Positions 25,861 to 33,209 of a stretch of DNA of 62,652 nt are shown piece after piece (within the stretch, counting starts at the first letter, position 1; each line of letters opens with the position of its first letter). Below the pieces are notes generated by a model. The model was not told the DNA's origin. It saw only the letters and a list, made by a program, of their open reading frames with translations, and did no database searches. This DNA comes from a candidate division FCPU426 bacterium (GTDB taxonomy: Bacteria > Oederibacteriota > Muellerivitia > Muellerivitales > Muellerivitaceae): contig PLZG01000072.1 of the NCBI GenBank assembly GCA_003152075.1, forward strand, positions 1 to 62,652, written 5' to 3'. The translations under genes and the position numbers were made by a program.

Positions 25861-26322
25861 TCAAGCGTTTTGGGGGCCTTTTTCCAAATATTCCTTCAAC
25901 ATCCGCAAAGTTTCCAGTGCGCGGATCCGGTGCGACCCCGTGCCCAAACCTAATGCAAAATAAATCCGGGCCGGCCAGCCAGCCGGTTCCACCTTCATCC
26001 AATGGAAAGCCACTTGACAGCCATTTTGATCAGGCTCGATTTCAATCGCCGCGCGGCCCCTCAGGGGTTTGTCCAGGTACTCCATGAACAAGCGGCGGGG
26101 CGGTTCCATACCCGTAACCCTGAAGGAAAAAGAATATGACGGAAAGCCCATGACTTTAAAAATCACTTTCTGGTTCAGAAAAGCCTTGGATTCCCCTTCC
26201 CAAGATATTCCGATTCCCTTGCGCCATTGGGCCCTTAGTGCCCAGTCGGTTAAAGCCTCGTAAACTTTTTCCGGCGGCGCTTGGACGAAGAGGGAGTGGG
26301 TGGATTGAAAATAAGGAGGCAC
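25861..26322 (-). CDS. SRPBCC (START/Bet v1-like) domain protein
   Basis: A 153-residue single-domain protein. The N-terminal SLFVQAPPEKVYEALTDWALRAQWRKG and the later VIFKVMGFPSYSFSFRVTGMEPPRRL and QVAFHWMKVEP strands are characteristic of the SRPBCC superfamily, which binds hydrophobic ligands. Nothing identifies the ligand. It is divergent from mtnB, with start codons about 80 nt apart. Confidence 0.72.
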   Translation of the reverse strand: MPPYFQSTHSLFVQAPPEKVYEALTDWALRAQWRKGIGISWEGESKAFLNQKVIFKVMGFPSYSFSFRVTGMEPPRRLFMEYLDKPLRGRAAIEIEPDQNGCQVAFHWMKVEPAGWPARIYFALGLGTGSHRIRALETLRMLKEYLEKGPQNA

Positions 26323-26403
26323 GGGGTTCCTTTTGGGACACTTCAGGTTGCGGATTCTCTTTCCCTTGACGCAAGGGATAGGATACTGGTACTTTATTTG
26401 AAA

Positions 26404-27075
26404 ATGAAATCCATTTTAAAAGAAGCAAAAGTAAAGAAGACCTCTCCTTTCTCCCCCTCTTCCCAAAAAACCCGTGAATTACTCTGCGAATTATGCCGTA
26501 ATTTCTACGACCTGGGTTGGGCCTCGGGTACGGGCGGTGGCATTTCCATTAAAGATGGCGACCATATTTACATGGCCCCAAGCGGTGTCCAGAAGGAGCG
26601 GCTCAATCCTGAGGACATTTTCGTGTTGGACCTAGACGGCAATATCGTGGAAGAACCAGGCCGGGGCTTGAAGCTTTCCCAATGCGCTCCCCTTTTCATG
26701 CATGCCTACAAAATCCGTAATGCGGGGGCAGTCTTGCATAGTCACTCGGTCAACGCGGCTACCGCCACCATGCTGTTCGATAAATCCTTCCGCATCAAAA
26801 ACATGGAAATGCAAAAGGGCGTGGAAGGCTATGGCGCCTTCGACACCCTGGAAGTGCCCATCATCGAAAACACGGCTTACGAGTGCGAGTTGGCCGACTC
26901 GCTGGACGAGACGATCAAAAACAACCCCAAATCCCACGCGGTGCTCGTCCGGCGCCACGGGGTTTACGTTTGGGGCAAGGATTGGAAGCAGGCCAAGACC
27001 CACGCCGAGTGCTACGACTACCTTTTTGAGGCCGCAGGCCGGATGAAACAGTTGGGTATATCTTTAGAAAAATGA
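26404..27075 (+). CDS. mtnB: Class II aldolase-type methylthioribulose-1-phosphate dehydratase
   Basis: The start is taken as ATG 26404; upstream sequence in frame overlaps the divergent gene and its promoter region. The 223-residue protein has the class II aldolase fold: WASGTGGGISIKDGDHIYMAPSGVQKERL, the zinc-site pair VLHSHSVNAATATML and the third ligand in VLVRRHGVYVWG. MtnB dehydrates methylthioribulose 1-phosphate in methionine salvage. The next gene is acireductone dioxygenase, which supports this over fuculose- or ribulose-phosphate aldolases. A TTGACG at 26366 may be a -35 box. Confidence 0.9.
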   Translation: MKSILKEAKVKKTSPFSPSSQKTRELLCELCRNFYDLGWASGTGGGISIKDGDHIYMAPSGVQKERLNPEDIFVLDLDGNIVEEPGRGLKLSQCAPLFMHAYKIRNAGAVLHSHSVNAATATMLFDKSFRIKNMEMQKGVEGYGAFDTLEVPIIENTAYECELADSLDETIKNNPKSHAVLVRRHGVYVWGKDWKQAKTHAECYDYLFEAAGRMKQLGISLEK

Positions 27076-27076
27076 T

Positions 27077-27126
27077 GTAGGGGCGACATTCATGGCGCCC
27101 CAGGGCGTGATAAATCACGCCCCTAC
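27077..27126. repeat. GTAGGGGCG palindromic element
   Basis: GTAGGGGCG (27077) and CGCCCCTAC (to 27126) flank an inner GGCGTGATAAATCACGCC palindrome. It sits between mtnB and mtnD and would form a strong hairpin in their mRNA. A common repeat type, not a normal terminator, since no T-run follows. Confidence 0.7.
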
Positions 27127-27149
27127 AAAGATAGTTACAAGGAGGATGC

Positions 27150-27614
27150 ATGAAAGCAATCTGGTTGGATTCGGGCAAGAATATCACCGCAGAAGAGCTC
27201 AACGCCCAAGGCGTCACCTACGAACAGTTTGAGACCGACGAGACGAAGTACAAAGGGCCGCTAGAGGCCTTGATGAAAGAACGCGGCTACGTGACCATGG
27301 ACCAGGTAAAGATGTTTGCCGACATGCCCAACTTCCAGGCCCTCTGCGACAAGTTTGTGGGCGAGCACCTCCATACTGACGACGAGGTTCGCTTTCTTTT
27401 GGCAGGATCCGGTGTGTTCGAGATCCGCAGCCAAGACGACCGCTGGATGAAGGTCATCGTGGAACCCAGCGATTTCATCCTGGTGCCCGCCAACCGTTTC
27501 CACCGCTTCTACCTGACTGACGAGAAGAAGATTCACTGCGTGCGCCTGTTCAAGGACCAGTCAGGCTGGACTCCGCTTTACCGCAAGGATTTGGAAACGA
27601 CCGCCGCCAAGTAA
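27150..27614 (+). CDS. mtnD: Acireductone dioxygenase
   Basis: Oxidises acireductone in methionine salvage to the 2-keto acid precursor of methionine and formate (Fe form). The 154-residue cupin shows the metal-binding set: His, His and Glu in GEHLHTDDEVRFLL and the last His in NRFHRFYL. A strong AGGAGG precedes the ATG. It is the partner of mtnB; other salvage genes (mtnA, mtnC, mtnP) are not in the window. Confidence 0.94.
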   Translation: MKAIWLDSGKNITAEELNAQGVTYEQFETDETKYKGPLEALMKERGYVTMDQVKMFADMPNFQALCDKFVGEHLHTDDEVRFLLAGSGVFEIRSQDDRWMKVIVEPSDFILVPANRFHRFYLTDEKKIHCVRLFKDQSGWTPLYRKDLETTAAK

Positions 27615-27640
27615 AAACTCTTCTGGTATAATCAGCTGTC

Positions 27641-27674
27641 CTAGGGGCGGGTCCTTGACCCGCCCCTAATTTTT
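27641..27674 (+). terminator. Rho-independent terminator after mtnD
   Basis: TAGGGGCGGGT / ACCCGCCCCTA stem with a short CCTTG loop, followed by ATTTTTT. It lies 27 nt after the mtnD stop. Confidence 0.8.
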
Positions 27675-27713
27675 TGTCACGATCTCGAATCGTTTACTGG
27701 AGTTGAGAGCTTA

Positions 27714-28247
27714 ATGCCCCATTTTGTCATTTCACCCGATAAAAAAAGCCTCCCCGAGGGGCCCCGTCTAATGGATCACCTCCACCGCCGGGGCTTTCCC
27801 GTTGAAATTAACGTGAAGGGCACGGCCCAAAGTTGGAACGAGATCCGTTTTTACGAGGCCGGTCCCCCCGAACTGGAGTGTCTTCTTTCTTTTAATGAAA
27901 AAAATGGAACCCTGAAAGTATCGGTTTCCAATGATGCCTCTCTCGAAGCCAGGGACCTCCAAATGTTCCTGGTGGATTTACTCCTCAAGGAACTCGGTGG
28001 CCAGGTGGATAATACCGACACCCGGGAGCGTTATACCCCCAAGGAGTTCGCCGAAAAACTGAAAAAGCAATATGGCTCAACCCGGAACGCAAATGACTTG
28101 CTCTGGATAGTTTTTTCTTGGACCGTGGTTGTCGCCGGTGTCGCGATCTTTGTTCTCTCTCCTCAGTTTCATGGCTTGGTTTCCATCGTTGTAGTTCTCT
28201 CCCTTCTTAGCGCCGCCGGTTTGACCTATTCCCACTACAAACCATGA
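27714..28247 (+). CDS. Small two-helix membrane protein of unknown function
   Basis: Encodes 177 residues. Residues 1-125 look soluble and cytoplasmic, with alternating strands (RFYEAGPPELECLLSFNEKNG) and a helix (LQMFLVDLLLKELGG). Two membrane helices end the protein (LLWIVFSWTVVVAGVAIFVL and LVSIVVVLSLLSAAGLTY). Family not recognised. The stop overlaps the start of queG by 4 nt, so it is translated from the same transcript. Confidence 0.6.
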   Translation: MPHFVISPDKKSLPEGPRLMDHLHRRGFPVEINVKGTAQSWNEIRFYEAGPPELECLLSFNEKNGTLKVSVSNDASLEARDLQMFLVDLLLKELGGQVDNTDTRERYTPKEFAEKLKKQYGSTRNANDLLWIVFSWTVVVAGVAIFVLSPQFHGLVSIVVVLSLLSAAGLTYSHYKP

Positions 28248-29164
28248 CACCCGTCGAGCTGACCCAAAAACTTAAACAAAGGGCTTATGATTTGGGTTTT
28301 GAGTTGGCGGGAGCTACGCCCGCTTCCCCTTCTTCAAATTACCCTTCTTTCTTGGATTGGTTGAATCGGGGATACGCGGGAGAAATGGGTTATCTGGAAC
28401 GCCGAAAAGAGGAAAGGGGCAACCCCCAGCTTCTTTTGCCAGGAGCCAAGTCCATCTTCTGTGTGGCCCTGAGCTACAATCCCCAGCCCGAACACTACCC
28501 TCTTCTGGAGAAACACCCCATTTCCTGTTACGCCTGGGGGAAGGATTATCACGAAGTCCTGGGTGAAAAACTGAAAGTTCTCTGCGACTATCTTTCCAAG
28601 GAATTGGCTCCCGGATCCAAAGCCAAGTGGTATGTGGACACCGGACCCATCTTGGAGCGAAGCTACGCGGCCCTGGCGGGTTTGGGTTGGATTGGTAAAA
28701 ACACCCTGCTTTTAAACAAGAAATTCGGTTCCTTTTTGTTCCTGGGGGAAATCCTGACGGATGTTGAATTGCCCCAGGACGAACCTGTCGAAAACCTCTG
28801 TAAGACTTGCACCGCCTGTCTAGACGCCTGCCCGGTAGGTGCCCTGGAAGAACCAGGCCTCCTAAACGCAAATAAATGTATCAGCTATCTGACCCTAGAA
28901 CATCGTTCCGAATTCCCAGGGAAAGTTGAACTGCATGGTTACCTGGCGGGCTGTGACCTCTGCCAAACGGTTTGCCCCTATAACGCCAACGCCCCGGCTG
29001 GGCGAGAGGAATCTTTCCAGCCGCGTCCGGAAGTCCTGGAACTCACGGCTCAAAAAACCTCTCAATTTTCAGAAAAAGAATTCAAGGAATTCACGAAGAA
29101 TAGCGCGTTAGAGAGAATTAAATACCCAATGTGGAAACGAAACACCAGAAATCCCTCTTTCTGA
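28244..29164 (+). CDS. queG: Epoxyqueuosine reductase
   Basis: Catalyses the last step of queuosine synthesis in tRNA, reducing epoxyqueuosine with cobalamin and two 4Fe-4S clusters. The 306-residue protein has the N-terminal B12-binding region (YVDTGPILERSYAALAGLGWIGKNT) and two cluster motifs, CKTCTACLDACPVGAL and CDLCQTVCPYN. NKCISYLTLEHR supplies another conserved Cys. It is of the short form that lacks the C-terminal HEAT-like tail of some homologues. Confidence 0.93.
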   Translation: MTPVELTQKLKQRAYDLGFELAGATPASPSSNYPSFLDWLNRGYAGEMGYLERRKEERGNPQLLLPGAKSIFCVALSYNPQPEHYPLLEKHPISCYAWGKDYHEVLGEKLKVLCDYLSKELAPGSKAKWYVDTGPILERSYAALAGLGWIGKNTLLLNKKFGSFLFLGEILTDVELPQDEPVENLCKTCTACLDACPVGALEEPGLLNANKCISYLTLEHRSEFPGKVELHGYLAGCDLCQTVCPYNANAPAGREESFQPRPEVLELTAQKTSQFSEKEFKEFTKNSALERIKYPMWKRNTRNPSF

Positions 29165-29177
29165 ACCTCCACAAAAT

Positions 29178-29211
29178 AAAAAAGCCAAACCTTTCGGGCT
29201 TGGCTTTTTTT
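29178..29211. terminator. Bidirectional terminator between queG and lipoprotein gene
   Basis: AAAAAAGCCAA and TTGGCTTTTTTT form a stem with an 11-nt loop, with A-runs on one side and T-runs on the other. It serves converging transcripts from both sides. Confidence 0.8.
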
Positions 29212-29234
29212 ATTCAGGTCTAAGTTGAATCGAA

Positions 29235-29813
29235 TTACGGGCAGGTAGTTATGTAAATCGCGTTTGCGCCAGAGTTAGCTGTTCCCACAGGCATTGAATC
29301 GGGAAATACGCCCCAGGAATAAACTAAATACATTTCATTGCCAGGCGCGTTATAACCACCTGGAAAAGTATTGGAACCTAGTAAGGCCAACCAATAAACA
29401 GTTGCTCCGGAGGATGGTAAAAAAACGTTAGGCAAGTTAGCCGTATTCCATGACGAAGCGACGATATTTTGTGGGTTTGTTTCAATTATTAGATTTCCAG
29501 GAACGCCGCCATTATCTCCATAAACCGCAAAACGCACTTGACCCGTCACAGGACCGCTTCCGACATACATGGAAATACTGGTAGCAGTTGTACCCGTGAC
29601 TAAGGTGATAGGGGAAGTAAATATTTCATTTCCAGGATCCGAATAACTTAACCCTGCGGTGGAAGCCACACCACGACTTGTGGGCGAGGCGCAAAGCGGC
29701 GCAGGTGCAGCAGCAGGCGCCGCTGGAGCCGGAGTGGAACTGCAACCCATAAAATTGAAGCCGATCAACAAAACGAAACATCCAACCAACAAGAAGATAG
29801 GTAACTTTTTCAC
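29235..29813 (-). CDS. Lipoprotein with jelly-roll-like module
   Basis: The start is placed at GTG 29813, which follows GGAGG at 8 nt and gives a clean signal (VKKLPIFLLVGCFVLLIGFNFMGC). A longer ATG form from 29870 would put 19 extra residues before it. The lipobox FMGC predicts lipid attachment. A short Ala/Pro spacer leads to a beta-rich domain (ISMYVGSGPVTGQVRFAVYGD, ATVYWLALLGSN, final C-P). This matches the module at 2650-3075 of the giant protein in order and in key residues. Function unknown. Confidence 0.72.
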   Translation of the reverse strand: MKKLPIFLLVGCFVLLIGFNFMGCSSTPAPAAPAAAPAPLCASPTSRGVASTAGLSYSDPGNEIFTSPITLVTGTTATSISMYVGSGPVTGQVRFAVYGDNGGVPGNLIIETNPQNIVASSWNTANLPNVFLPSSGATVYWLALLGSNTFPGGYNAPGNEMYLVYSWGVFPDSMPVGTANSGANAIYITTCP

Positions 29814-29935
29814 AATCACACCTCCTGGAAATTTGCGACAAGGACGGGAGTAATTATCTTCCCATCCCAAAAAAGAACAAGCTAAATAAACGTTAAATTC
29901 CTTCGATTTCCCAATCGAATTTCAATTAGGATTAA

Positions 29936-30721
29936 TTAGTTGGGTGTCGGAATCTTCGGCACTAGGCCGATATCCACCCCTCGCATGCCAATGGCCCCAG
30001 CTTTTTGAACCTGCCCAAAGAAAACATCCAGCTTTTCCTTCAGCCATTTCAAATCGACTCCCATATATTGGGGCGGAAGTTGGGCCCATTTCTCGCAAGC
30101 CTTATCGTAAAGTCCCACGGCCCCGGTCCAATTGTCTTTCCGGAAATGCTCCACGGCTATGGCGGCCTGGATAAGGCCCTGATAATGAAGCCGTTCCTGT
30201 CCCTCGGCGGGATGCCAAAGATCCTCCAGCATTTCGTGGCACTCGAAATATTCCCCCGAGTTGAAAAGCCTAATGCCTTCCAGGTATTCGTGGGGATATT
30301 TCAAGCTGTCCAGAAAAACATCCCAATCATTCCTTTTTGAAAGTTCCTGGATCAACGTTTGGTCCGCGTCGGGGAATTTGTAGTTAGGCAGATCCTTGGG
30401 CACGACCCAAGCCAGGGCCTGGCATTCAATGGCTTTAGGCTCCCCCGACTTGTGGGAGCAGAAGAAAATGTTCAGCCTGACCGACCTTTGGGGATAGTGA
30501 TAAGTGAGGATTCGGAAGAAATGCTTTATCTCCACCTCAATATCCAGCTCTTCCTTTAGTTCCCGGATCACGCATTCTTCCAGGGATTCGGTGGGTTCTT
30601 TCTTGCCGCCGGGCAATTCCCAGAAACCACCGAAGGAATCATCATCCTTGCGCTGCGTAATAAGGAACTTGCCGTCCTTAAACACTAGCGCGGCGCCCAC
30701 TTCCAAAACGGATTGGCTCAT
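29936..30721 (-). CDS. Nudix hydrolase fused to DUF309 domain
   Basis: A 261-residue fusion. Residues 1-130 are a MutT-like Nudix domain with a complete Nudix box, GGKKEPTESLEECVIRELKEEL, and FWELPGGK before it; it resembles 8-oxo-dGTP pyrophosphatases. Residues 140-230 are a DUF309 helical domain with its hallmark EYFECHEMLEDLWHPAEG and HYQGLIQAAIAVEHF. The DUF309 function is unknown. It is the last gene of a six-gene minus-strand run starting at thyX, and overlaps the GIY-YIG stop by 4 nt. Confidence 0.85.
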   Translation of the reverse strand: MSQSVLEVGAALVFKDGKFLITQRKDDDSFGGFWELPGGKKEPTESLEECVIRELKEELDIEVEIKHFFRILTYHYPQRSVRLNIFFCSHKSGEPKAIECQALAWVVPKDLPNYKFPDADQTLIQELSKRNDWDVFLDSLKYPHEYLEGIRLFNSGEYFECHEMLEDLWHPAEGQERLHYQGLIQAAIAVEHFRKDNWTGAVGLYDKACEKWAQLPPQYMGVDLKWLKEKLDVFFGQVQKAGAIGMRGVDIGLVPKIPTPN

Positions 30722-31068
30722 TTCCTAACTCTTTTAAGACGGGATTTCTTTCGCCGTTTTTTTACTTGAAAAGACATTTTGGACTTTTTGCGAGGACGGG
30801 GCAAGACCTCCCCAGCGGCAAACCGAACCTTGCGGTGCTTCGGAAGCCTCTTGATCTGGTACTCGCGCCGCAATGCCGCTGAATAATCCGCCTGCGGTTC
30901 CTGGAACACCAATTTCACGGGCGCGTGGGTAGCGGTGTATTTACTGCCCTTGCCCGAATTGTGGGTTTCGATGCGTTTTTCCACATCCTTGGCGATGCCC
31001 GTGTAATAAGAACCATCCGCGCATTCGGCGATATAAAGGGACCAGGAATCCTTTGGCTCTCGCTTCAA
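30718..31068 (-). CDS. GIY-YIG domain protein (UPF0213-like) with basic tail
   Basis: A 116-residue protein. Residues 8-85 are the GIY-YIG nuclease fold as in the YhbQ/UPF0213 family: WSLYIAECADGSYYTGIAKDVEKRIETHNSG and ALRREYQIKRLPKHRK. The 35-residue C-terminal tail is strongly basic (PRPRKKSKMSFQVKKRRKKS), more than is usual, and may bind nucleic acid. Family members are DNA-binding or nuclease-like with poorly known roles. Confidence 0.85.
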   Translation of the reverse strand: MKREPKDSWSLYIAECADGSYYTGIAKDVEKRIETHNSGKGSKYTATHAPVKLVFQEPQADYSAALRREYQIKRLPKHRKVRFAAGEVLPRPRKKSKMSFQVKKRRKKSRLKRVRK

Positions 31069-31075
31069 AGAAACC

Positions 31076-31909
31076 TCAGTTCACGAACTCGATTTCACCC
31101 ACGGCGGGAATCAGCTTCTTCTGCTCACCCTGCTTGAGGAACTCCCGGATGGCCCTTTGGCCTTCCTCGCCCATATCCACGGTGCGGTCGTTCACCCACA
31201 TGCCCACGAACCGGTCCGCCACGTCGCGGGAAAGGCCGCGGCCGAAGGCCAGGGCGTAATCCAATGCTTCCTGGCGGTGGTCCAGGGAATATTGGATGGA
31301 TTCCTTCAATTGGCGGGAAACTTTTTTCTTCACGTCCTCCGGCAGGTCCCGGCGGATCGCGTTGACCCCCATGGGGAGGACCATCCCCATCTTCTCGAAC
31401 CACCACTCGCCCAGGTCCACGATCTTGTGGAGTCCCTTTTCCTTATAGGTCAACTGGCCCTCATGGATGATGAGTCCGGCGTCCACCGTTCCCTTCACCA
31501 CCTCATCCATGATCTGGTCGAAATTGACCAGGACTTCCTGGAAATCGGGGAAACAGAGTTTTAGGGCCAGGTAAGCGCTGGTCAGTTTGCCGGGAATGGC
31601 GATCCTCTTTCCCTTCAAGGAATCCATCGTAACCGGACTCTTGGCGATAATCATGGGGCCATAGTTCTTCCCAATGCTTCCCCCGTGGGTCAGGATGGCG
31701 TACTTGTCCTTCACGTAAGCGTAGGCATGGGCGGAAATGGCGGTCACTTCCATCCGGCCTTCCCTGGCCCACTCGTTGAGGGTCTGGATATCCTTAAGAA
31801 CGTGTTCATACTCAATGCCTTGGGTATCGAGCTTGTTTTTGGCGAGGCCGTAGAACATGAAAGCGTCGTCGGCGTCTGGGCTGTGGGCTAAACGGATTTT
31901 AGTGCTCAT
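31076..31909 (-). CDS. mqnD: MqnD-like futalosine-pathway enzyme (1,4-dihydroxy-6-naphthoate synthase family)
   Basis: Residues 1-277 resemble MqnA/MqnD proteins, which share the periplasmic-binding-protein fold: AHSPDADDAFMFYGL at the N-terminus, DIQTLNEWAREGRMEVTAIS, HGGSIGKNYGPMIIA, RIAIPGKLTSAYLALKL and VDAGLIIHEGQLTY. MqnD acts on cyclic dehypoxanthine futalosine to give dihydroxynaphthoate for menaquinone. The Glu of IIHE is kept. MqnA-like activity cannot be excluded, and no other mqn genes are in the window. It sits 7-10 nt from its neighbours in the operon. Confidence 0.8.
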   Translation of the reverse strand: MSTKIRLAHSPDADDAFMFYGLAKNKLDTQGIEYEHVLKDIQTLNEWAREGRMEVTAISAHAYAYVKDKYAILTHGGSIGKNYGPMIIAKSPVTMDSLKGKRIAIPGKLTSAYLALKLCFPDFQEVLVNFDQIMDEVVKGTVDAGLIIHEGQLTYKEKGLHKIVDLGEWWFEKMGMVLPMGVNAIRRDLPEDVKKKVSRQLKESIQYSLDHRQEALDYALAFGRGLSRDVADRFVGMWVNDRTVDMGEEGQRAIREFLKQGEQKKLIPAVGEIEFVN

Positions 31910-31918
31910 ATTGTCCTT

Positions 31919-32680
31919 TTACGCGGTTAGTGGTTCTAATATAGCCGAGATGACTTTTTGAGTATCGGTTAAATCGGGAAAGGCGTAATCCGGGTTTTCC
32001 GCTTTCAAATCCTCAATCGAATAGTTGCTGGTGGCCACCGCGATGGTTCGGACATTTAGATGCCTCCCGCAGCGCACATCATTGGGGGTATCCCCGATAA
32101 TGACGATATTTTTTCCGGTAAAATGCTGGCCCCTATGTTTTTGGGCGGCTTCCACCGCCCGACCCGGCAGTTCCTGCCTTTGTTTGGCGTAATCCCCAAA
32201 GGCCCCTGTTTTAAACTCAAAATACTCGTCCAACCCATGAGCGCTCAGTTTGATGCGGGCGCCTTCCTCGAAATTACCCGTCAATAGGGAAAGGAGGGCT
32301 TCCGGCCGCTTAGAAAGCGCCTCGAGAAGCTCCCGAATACCCGGTTTCAATTCAATCACGGCGGGATCGCCAAGGACTTTTCTCAGGCGGCCCAGATACT
32401 TTTCCCGAATGGCCGGCAGCATCCGGAAAATAACTTCTTCCGTGACCTTGGTTCCTTCCAAAAGCTCGAAAATAATTTGGGTATCGGTCTTTCCGCCGGG
32501 ACGGTACTTGTAGGCGTTGGCCCGGATTTTGGAGACCTCATGAAGAGAGTCCTCCATGAGTTTGACTTCTTCCATCCAAGCTTCCTCGATGGATTCGCAA
32601 AATGGGGGTTCCCAGGCGTTCCGTTTGGTGGAAATAAGAGTGCCGTCGATGTCGAAGAGGACGAGGTGGGTGGGTTTCAT
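31919..32680 (-). CDS. HAD-superfamily phosphatase
   Basis: A 253-residue cytoplasmic hydrolase. Motif I is LFDIDGTLIS (nucleophile and acid Asp), motif II LLSLLTGN, and motif IV IIGDTPNDVRCG. The helical cap follows motif I and begins RNAWEPPFCESIEEAWMEE. It looks like a phosphoglycolate-phosphatase-type member, but the substrate is unknown. It lies between the secreted protein (19 nt) and the MqnD-like gene (9 nt). Confidence 0.88.
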   Translation of the reverse strand: MKPTHLVLFDIDGTLISTKRNAWEPPFCESIEEAWMEEVKLMEDSLHEVSKIRANAYKYRPGGKTDTQIIFELLEGTKVTEEVIFRMLPAIREKYLGRLRKVLGDPAVIELKPGIRELLEALSKRPEALLSLLTGNFEEGARIKLSAHGLDEYFEFKTGAFGDYAKQRQELPGRAVEAAQKHRGQHFTGKNIVIIGDTPNDVRCGRHLNVRTIAVATSNYSIEDLKAENPDYAFPDLTDTQKVISAILEPLTA

Positions 32681-32699
32681 GGAAAAGAGGCCTTTTAAG

Positions 32700-33206
32700 T
32701 TATTTCAGGGTCTCGCCGTCAGTAAAGACAACCATGCGGGGGTACCAAAGCTGGCGCATCTCTTCCAACTTAAGCTTTTGGAATTTTTCCAGTTTCTCCG
32801 GCGTGAAACGGTCGGCACCGGCCTTCCATTCGATAGAAACCCTCTGCCCGGCGGGAACCAAGGCGGTGGTTTCCAGTGAAAGATCGCCGATATATTCCCC
32901 GAACAAGGTGGTGAAACGGACGATGCCCCGGACTCCCCGAATATCCTTCTTGGTCAGGTTCATCAGGCCGCACTTCAAGACGACCTTTTTTTCCTTTTGG
33001 TCGACCAGGCCCACCACGTCCCCGACAAGCTCCCCGCCCTTCTCATAGATCCAAAACTTGAGGGCCTTGTTCATGGCGGCTGTGTTAGGAGAAGAAATCG
33101 GGCTGGGTGTCGGTGTGGCTTTTTTCTTTGCCTTGGCCTTCGCCAATGACGGCGCGCTTCCAACCAAGGCCAAAACAATCAAAAATGCGAGGGCGTTTTT
33201 TTTCAT
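32700..33206 (-). CDS. Secreted protein of unknown function
   Basis: Encodes 168 residues with a clear signal peptide (KKNALAFLIVLALVGSAPSLAKA) and a short basic Pro/Ser spacer. The mature part (about 45-168) is beta-rich (GELVGDVVGLVDQKEKKVVLKC, SIEWKAGADRF), resembling the FxLYD/DUF-type Ig-like folds that compare 'voltage' of secretion poorly; I do not assign a family. It begins 3 nt after the thyX stop. Confidence 0.65.
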   Translation of the reverse strand: MKKNALAFLIVLALVGSAPSLAKAKAKKKATPTPSPISSPNTAAMNKALKFWIYEKGGELVGDVVGLVDQKEKKVVLKCGLMNLTKKDIRGVRGIVRFTTLFGEYIGDLSLETTALVPAGQRVSIEWKAGADRFTPEKLEKFQKLKLEEMRQLWYPRMVVFTDGETLK

Positions 33207-33209
33207 TGT

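Noticed and set aside
31919-32680. HAD protein as mtnC/mtnX of methionine salvage
   Set aside because: Motifs are generic HAD; it lies in a different operon and nothing specific supports the assignment.
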